This document shows positions 60,794-64,000 of a stretch of 64,000 bases of DNA, piece by piece. A model generated the notes under the pieces. The model was not told the DNA's origin and did no database searches. It saw only the letters and a list, made by a program, of their open reading frames with translations. The translations under genes were made by a program, and so were the position numbers. Positions within the stretch are counted from its first letter, which is position 1. Each line of letters begins with the position of its first letter. Source of the stretch: Spizellomyces punctatus DAOM BR117. Its lineage: Eukaryota > Chytridiomycota > Chytridiomycetes > Spizellomycetales > Spizellomycetaceae. Where the stretch lies: positions 761,510-825,509 of the forward strand of contig NW_015971547.1 in NCBI RefSeq assembly GCF_000182565.1, written 5' to 3'.

Positions 60794-62088
60794 TCACTCT
60801 TCCAACGCCCCCTTTCCAAACTCCTCAAAAACACAACACACATCACTCATACTAATCACACCCACCGGTTTCGGATTCCCCAAAGCAGTACCCTCAATCA
60901 CGAATACACGTAAAAGGTTCTGGAATAAAAGGTATGCGATGACTTGGCCCAGTGTGAAGCGTTGTGTACAGGTGTGGGGTGGTGGGAGGGTTCCGTGGAC
61001 GTGTCGGAGGAAGACGAGGGGTGGGTTCAAGACTTTTGCGTATGAGTATTTGTTTAATCAAAACCACTAAAAAAAGGTCAAGTTACCTTGATCAAGGCGT
61101 GATTGGTTTAACCCACGTAAATCACTTGCAGAGAGAGTAGCAACCAAAATCCCTTCCTCATCAACAACACCCAAACTCCTCACACCTTCATTCCGCATCT
61201 TTTTAAACCCTTGGATAGTACGTGAGTGCATGGAAATGGTTGTGCAGGATAAACCGTGAATTCCATTTTCGTGGGCAGGATGTTGCGATTGTTGTTTATT
61301 CATGATTTTGTTGGCGTCTATGCAGAGGATTGTGTCGAAATGGTGGTTGTTTGCGAATAGAAAGCGGAGGAGGTCGGTTTGGGTTACGAGGCGGGATGTG
61401 GTGTGAGGGGTGTGTGGGATGAGGACTCGGTGTATACCGTTTGACATGAGAGTAAGAAGACTGGGTTTTTTTACAAGTGTAAGATGTTACTGGGTTCTTT
61501 TTTTGAGATATGGAGTTGTTGCAACTTGCCTTAAAATCGTTTCATCTTCGTCGATGGTCCATACTCGCTCACTTTCACGAGTCAAGCCAATCGCCTCGCG
61601 GACAGGGTGTTGCAAAAAGTCTGCCCGCTGTTGAATGAGGCTGGGGTCCTCAAGTTCTTGATCAAACACAGGCTGCCAAAAAGAAAACCCGTGTCATTAC
61701 ACATGTCGTCTGTGACTTGGACATGAGGGTTATATACTTGGAAGGCTGTATAGGTCAATAAATCCAATCTGCCAAAAAAAAAGAAGGAAAAACAAGAATA
61801 TGTCAAAAGCATGTCAAATAGATATGAGCACAAGAGTTACGTACACATCAACAATCGAAATAAACTGTTTTTCATCCTCGCTCCATACTGGGACGGCTTG
61901 GATGTCGTTTGCCAACAGGACGTCAAAGGTCTTGAATGAAAACATTTTTGTATTATTAAAAACAAATGAAAACAATAGTTTTGGTTTACCTCTTCTACAG
62001 TGGTAGAGTCTTTGACGCTGATGAGTGGCCGAGCGGGGAGAGCTTTCAATAGGGTAGATACGGGTGTCGTCTGTATGAATTCAGACAT
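60794..62088 (-). CDS. CBS-domain protein, AMPK-gamma/Sds23-like
   Basis: Tandem CBS domains bind adenine nucleotides. The product starts MSEFIQTTPVSTLLKALPAR, then CBS1 (LISVKDSTTVEE|TFDVLLANDIQAVPVW; FISIVDVLDLLTYTAF), a linker (QQRADFLQHPVREAIGLTR) and CBS2 (ERVWTIDEDETIL|SLLTLMSNGIHRVLI; RLVTQTDLLRFLFANN). CBS3 follows (SCTTISMHSRTIQGFKKMRN; LATLSASDLRGLN) and CBS4 (FTLGQVIAYLLFQNLLRVFV; VGVISMSDVCCVFEEFG). Four CBS units suggest an AMPK-gamma-like Bateman pair, but the sequence is distinct from canonical Snf4, so true AMPK membership is unproven. One intron (61461-61529) begins with GC rather than GT. Divergent from the following gene. Confidence 0.8.
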
Positions 62089-62373
62089 GCTGATGGACGT
62101 TCTTTTGGGTAGAAAGACTAGAGTTGCTTAAAACCTTTATTAATCTTGAACAGTGCCAGATAAAAAGGGATGGCGGACAAGGCTTTTCCCTTTTGAAATC
62201 ATCTGGTCTGGTCGCGTCACTCGTTGAGGATTTCACACCTTTTTGTTGAGGGGGTTTGCGTGCGCGTTTGGCGGTGCTTGCGAGATATCTGTTTTTTTTT
62301 ACACATTCCGATAGCAAAAACCTTTTTTGACGGAAAGTATATCGGGAGGGTAAGAGTATATTCCGCAACAAAC
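62089..62373. promoter_or_regulatory. Short divergent promoter
   Basis: 285 bp between the CBS gene and the acidic Ser-rich gene. No clear TATA box was identified. Confidence 0.4.
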
Positions 62374-63337
62374 ATGCACCACAAAGAATACACCCGGCAT
62401 TCCACAACCTCCCACCACACAACACCATCCAATACATCCCTCTCATACTCGCATTCCCATCCCCTCCTATCACTCCAAATTGACCCAACATACATCTCGG
62501 ACGCCTCAATGCCATCCACGATCCTCCCAGAAGATATCATGGTGGGCGTGGATGCTCCCCCGGAGGGTACATACGCGCCATTCTTCTCCCCCGAAAAAAG
62601 TGAACCCACTAGATCATTCCGACAGAGTGTAACGAGTGTCGCGAGTTGTCCCAGTACGATGCACTGGAGTGATACGAGTGACTGTGAGGAGGATTTGGAG
62701 GTGTTGATGAGGAGGGTTGAGGAAGCTTTAGGAGGCCAAGAAGATGCTGAGGCGAGTTTGTTGTTGAAGGTTCAACAGGTGTTGAGTTTTAGTGATGAGA
62801 GTCGACGTGATGGATTGGGGGATGAGGGTTTGGATATACCCAATATGGATCTTTTACCGAATGATACGTACCTATCACCGGCATCCAATACCGTTCATTC
62901 TGAGAGTCAATCCAACGTGAAGACGACTCGCTCAGCACTCGACAGCCAGCACCACAACCGTTGAAGAATACCAATCCCCCCTCAGTCCAAACCGCCCCAA
63001 CAACACATATCAAGTCCCAAAAATCGAATACGAATCCTTTATGGCTGACGACGATACCATTGTCGAGGTACCACCACATCACAACTCTATACCCTTTACT
63101 CATACTAATAATGTTAAAACACAGAGAGCACTTGCACCCCTCTTTGCTAAATACGCCCCCTCTCTCATCCCACTACGCTCAGAAGACACCACAAGCGTAT
63201 CCACGACATCCACCTATGGGGATCTATCGATGGCGAGTTTGGAGTATTTGAGACGGTATGGGTTAGGAGAACAGAGTCGGGTGTTGGATGTTGAGAGGAT
63301 TCGGAGGTTACCGAAATTGGGTATGCCGGGTATGTGA
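62374..63337 (+). CDS. Acidic Ser-rich protein of unknown function
   Basis: Not recognised. ATG 62374 has A at -3; a later in-frame ATG is at 62509 (MPSTILPEDIMVGVDAPPEG). The first exon encodes acidic and Ser-rich sequence (SFRQSVTSVASCPSTMHW; CEEDLEVLMRRVEEALGG), probably with a short helix. A GTACCT donor near 62869 and an acceptor ACAGCCAG near 62949 join NDT to TTTVEEYQSPLSPNRPNNTY; without the splice the first frame stops at 62964. The last part (ALAPLFAKYAPSLIPLRSED; SMASLEYLRRYGLGEQSRVL) is more ordered and ends KLGMPGM. The intron is inferred from frame continuity and consensus ends. No domain was identified. Confidence 0.55.
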
Positions 63338-63669
63338 ATGGGGTGTTTGGTGGTTTTGTATTGTATATTCTTTTCTTTTTTTTATTGAAAGTGTAATTTG
63401 TGATGGGTTCTGGTGGATGGGTTAGATTTGTAAGGACATTGTTATCGTACATACATCAATAGATGGTATGTATTTCTTCAAGAAACATCCACCTTATGTT
63501 AAGCTCCCTGTCTGCATACTACATACAGGGTCGTGTGCAAGTGTGTGCGTGCAGGAAAATGTGTGGGACTTGTGCTTTGGGCGACATTTGAAATCACATC
63601 TATTGACACTCTTACAGTTTCCTGTTCAATATAGAGTAATTTTACTATCCAATTGGTGCCTAGACGAAA
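63338..63669. other. Gap before retroelement relic
   Basis: 330 bp, T-rich after the preceding stop, then unassigned sequence. Possibly contains a terminal part of the retroelement, but no LTR was recognised. Confidence 0.4.
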
Positions 63670-64000
63670 CTACGTCTTGACAAAAGCGATATCTGGCCTG
63701 GTGCAGACGGCGAGTACACATAAAGCTTCCAACGGTAGATTTGAATCAAGCAGAGTGGCTACCGTCAAGTGGTATGTCAGTTTTGGAGAGATGGATGGAG
63801 ATGTCCATTGGGGTCCGTTTTAAGAATGGATGTGAAAACCGTTCTTGTTGATTTTGAGGCCAATGGAGTAGGCGGCAAGGCCATTATCAGTCATTTTGAA
63901 ATTCTTGGAGTATGGTGATTGTGACGGGTCCGATGGCAGGAGATGGTCCAGCGTTCGGAGGTCATTGACAAACAACAGCAATCAAGATTCCATTGGTTTC
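63670..64000 (-). mobile_element. Decayed Ty1/copia-type reverse transcriptase fragment
   Basis: Reading the minus strand from base 64000, blocks of copia-type reverse transcriptase appear in order but in shifting frames with stops. They are NGILIAV, FVNDL at the place of the catalytic YVDD, FKMTDNGLAAYSIGLKINKN, RTPMDISIHLSKTDIPLDG, FKSTVGSF and VLAVCTRPDIAF. At least two in-frame stops and two frame changes show it is a pseudogene. The first Asp of the catalytic pair is replaced by Asn. The element continues past the right edge. Confidence 0.85.

Noticed and set aside
1-64000. CRISPR array, rRNA, or secondary-metabolite cluster
   Set aside because: No regularly spaced repeats, no rRNA-like sequence and no adjacent biosynthetic enzymes were found.

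Overview
The window is nuclear DNA of a fungus. Its genes carry many short GT-AG introns with branch sites such as TGCTAAC. It encodes the fungal ribosomal ATPase eEF3, a Gcn4-type bZIP factor with an upstream-ORF leader, a Rax1-like RGS membrane protein, a Dma1-type FHA-RING ligase and a fungal-sized alpha-actinin. Slime-mould-like features sit beside these: a cAMP-receptor-like GPCR and a secreted GH37 trehalase. Together they suggest an early-diverging, possibly zoosporic, lineage; that placement is inference and no species can be named.

Layout. 1-10.2 kb (-): TRA1, truncated at the left edge. 11.4-13.3 kb (+): a CaMKK-like kinase, convergent with a cyclic-nucleotide phosphodiesterase (13.4-15.5 kb, -). 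17.0-20.1 kb (+): intronless eEF3. 20.7-22.7 kb (+): ABC1/ADCK2-like atypical kinase. 22.9-26.2 kb (-): alpha-actinin, divergent from NOT3/5 (26.5-29.3 kb, +). 30.2-31.4 kb (-): ING/PHD protein. 32.1-33.8 kb (-): cAR-like GPCR. 35.2-36.9 kb (-): Pro/Ser-rich single-pass membrane protein. 37.9-39.8 kb (+): FHA-RING E3. 41.1-42.1 kb (+): universal stress protein. 42.4 kb: tRNA-Val(UAC). 43.0-44.7 kb (+): leucine-rich-repeat protein with an F-box-like segment. 45.4-47.9 kb (+): trehalase. 48.3-49.7 kb (-): orphan seven-helix membrane protein. 51.7-52.3 kb (-): small NTF2-like protein. 53.2-54.8 kb (+): GCN4-like gene with two uORFs. 55.6-56.9 kb (+): RAX1-like. 57.3-57.8 kb (-): low-complexity protein. 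59.0-60.3 kb (-): MRG15/Eaf3. 60.8-62.1 kb (-): CBS-domain protein. 62.4-63.3 kb (+): unknown acidic Ser-rich protein. 63.7-64.0 kb (-): decayed Ty1/copia reverse transcriptase running off the right edge.

Themes. Three genes encode homologues of NuA4 acetyltransferase subunits (Tra1, ING/Yng2-type, Eaf3/MRG15). Several others belong to nutrient and cAMP/AMPK signalling: CaMKK, PDE with PKA consensus sites, cAR-like receptor, CBS protein, trehalase and Gcn4. The genes are individually transcribed; no operon-like or secondary-metabolite cluster is visible. The strongest regulatory signal is the GCN4 leader, where a 3-codon uORF is followed by a 48-codon uORF ending 11 nt before the main start. 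I did not find a convincing wholly new biological system. The best unknowns are the orphan seven-helix protein and the short unassigned coding-like segments near 40.3 and 50.8 kb.
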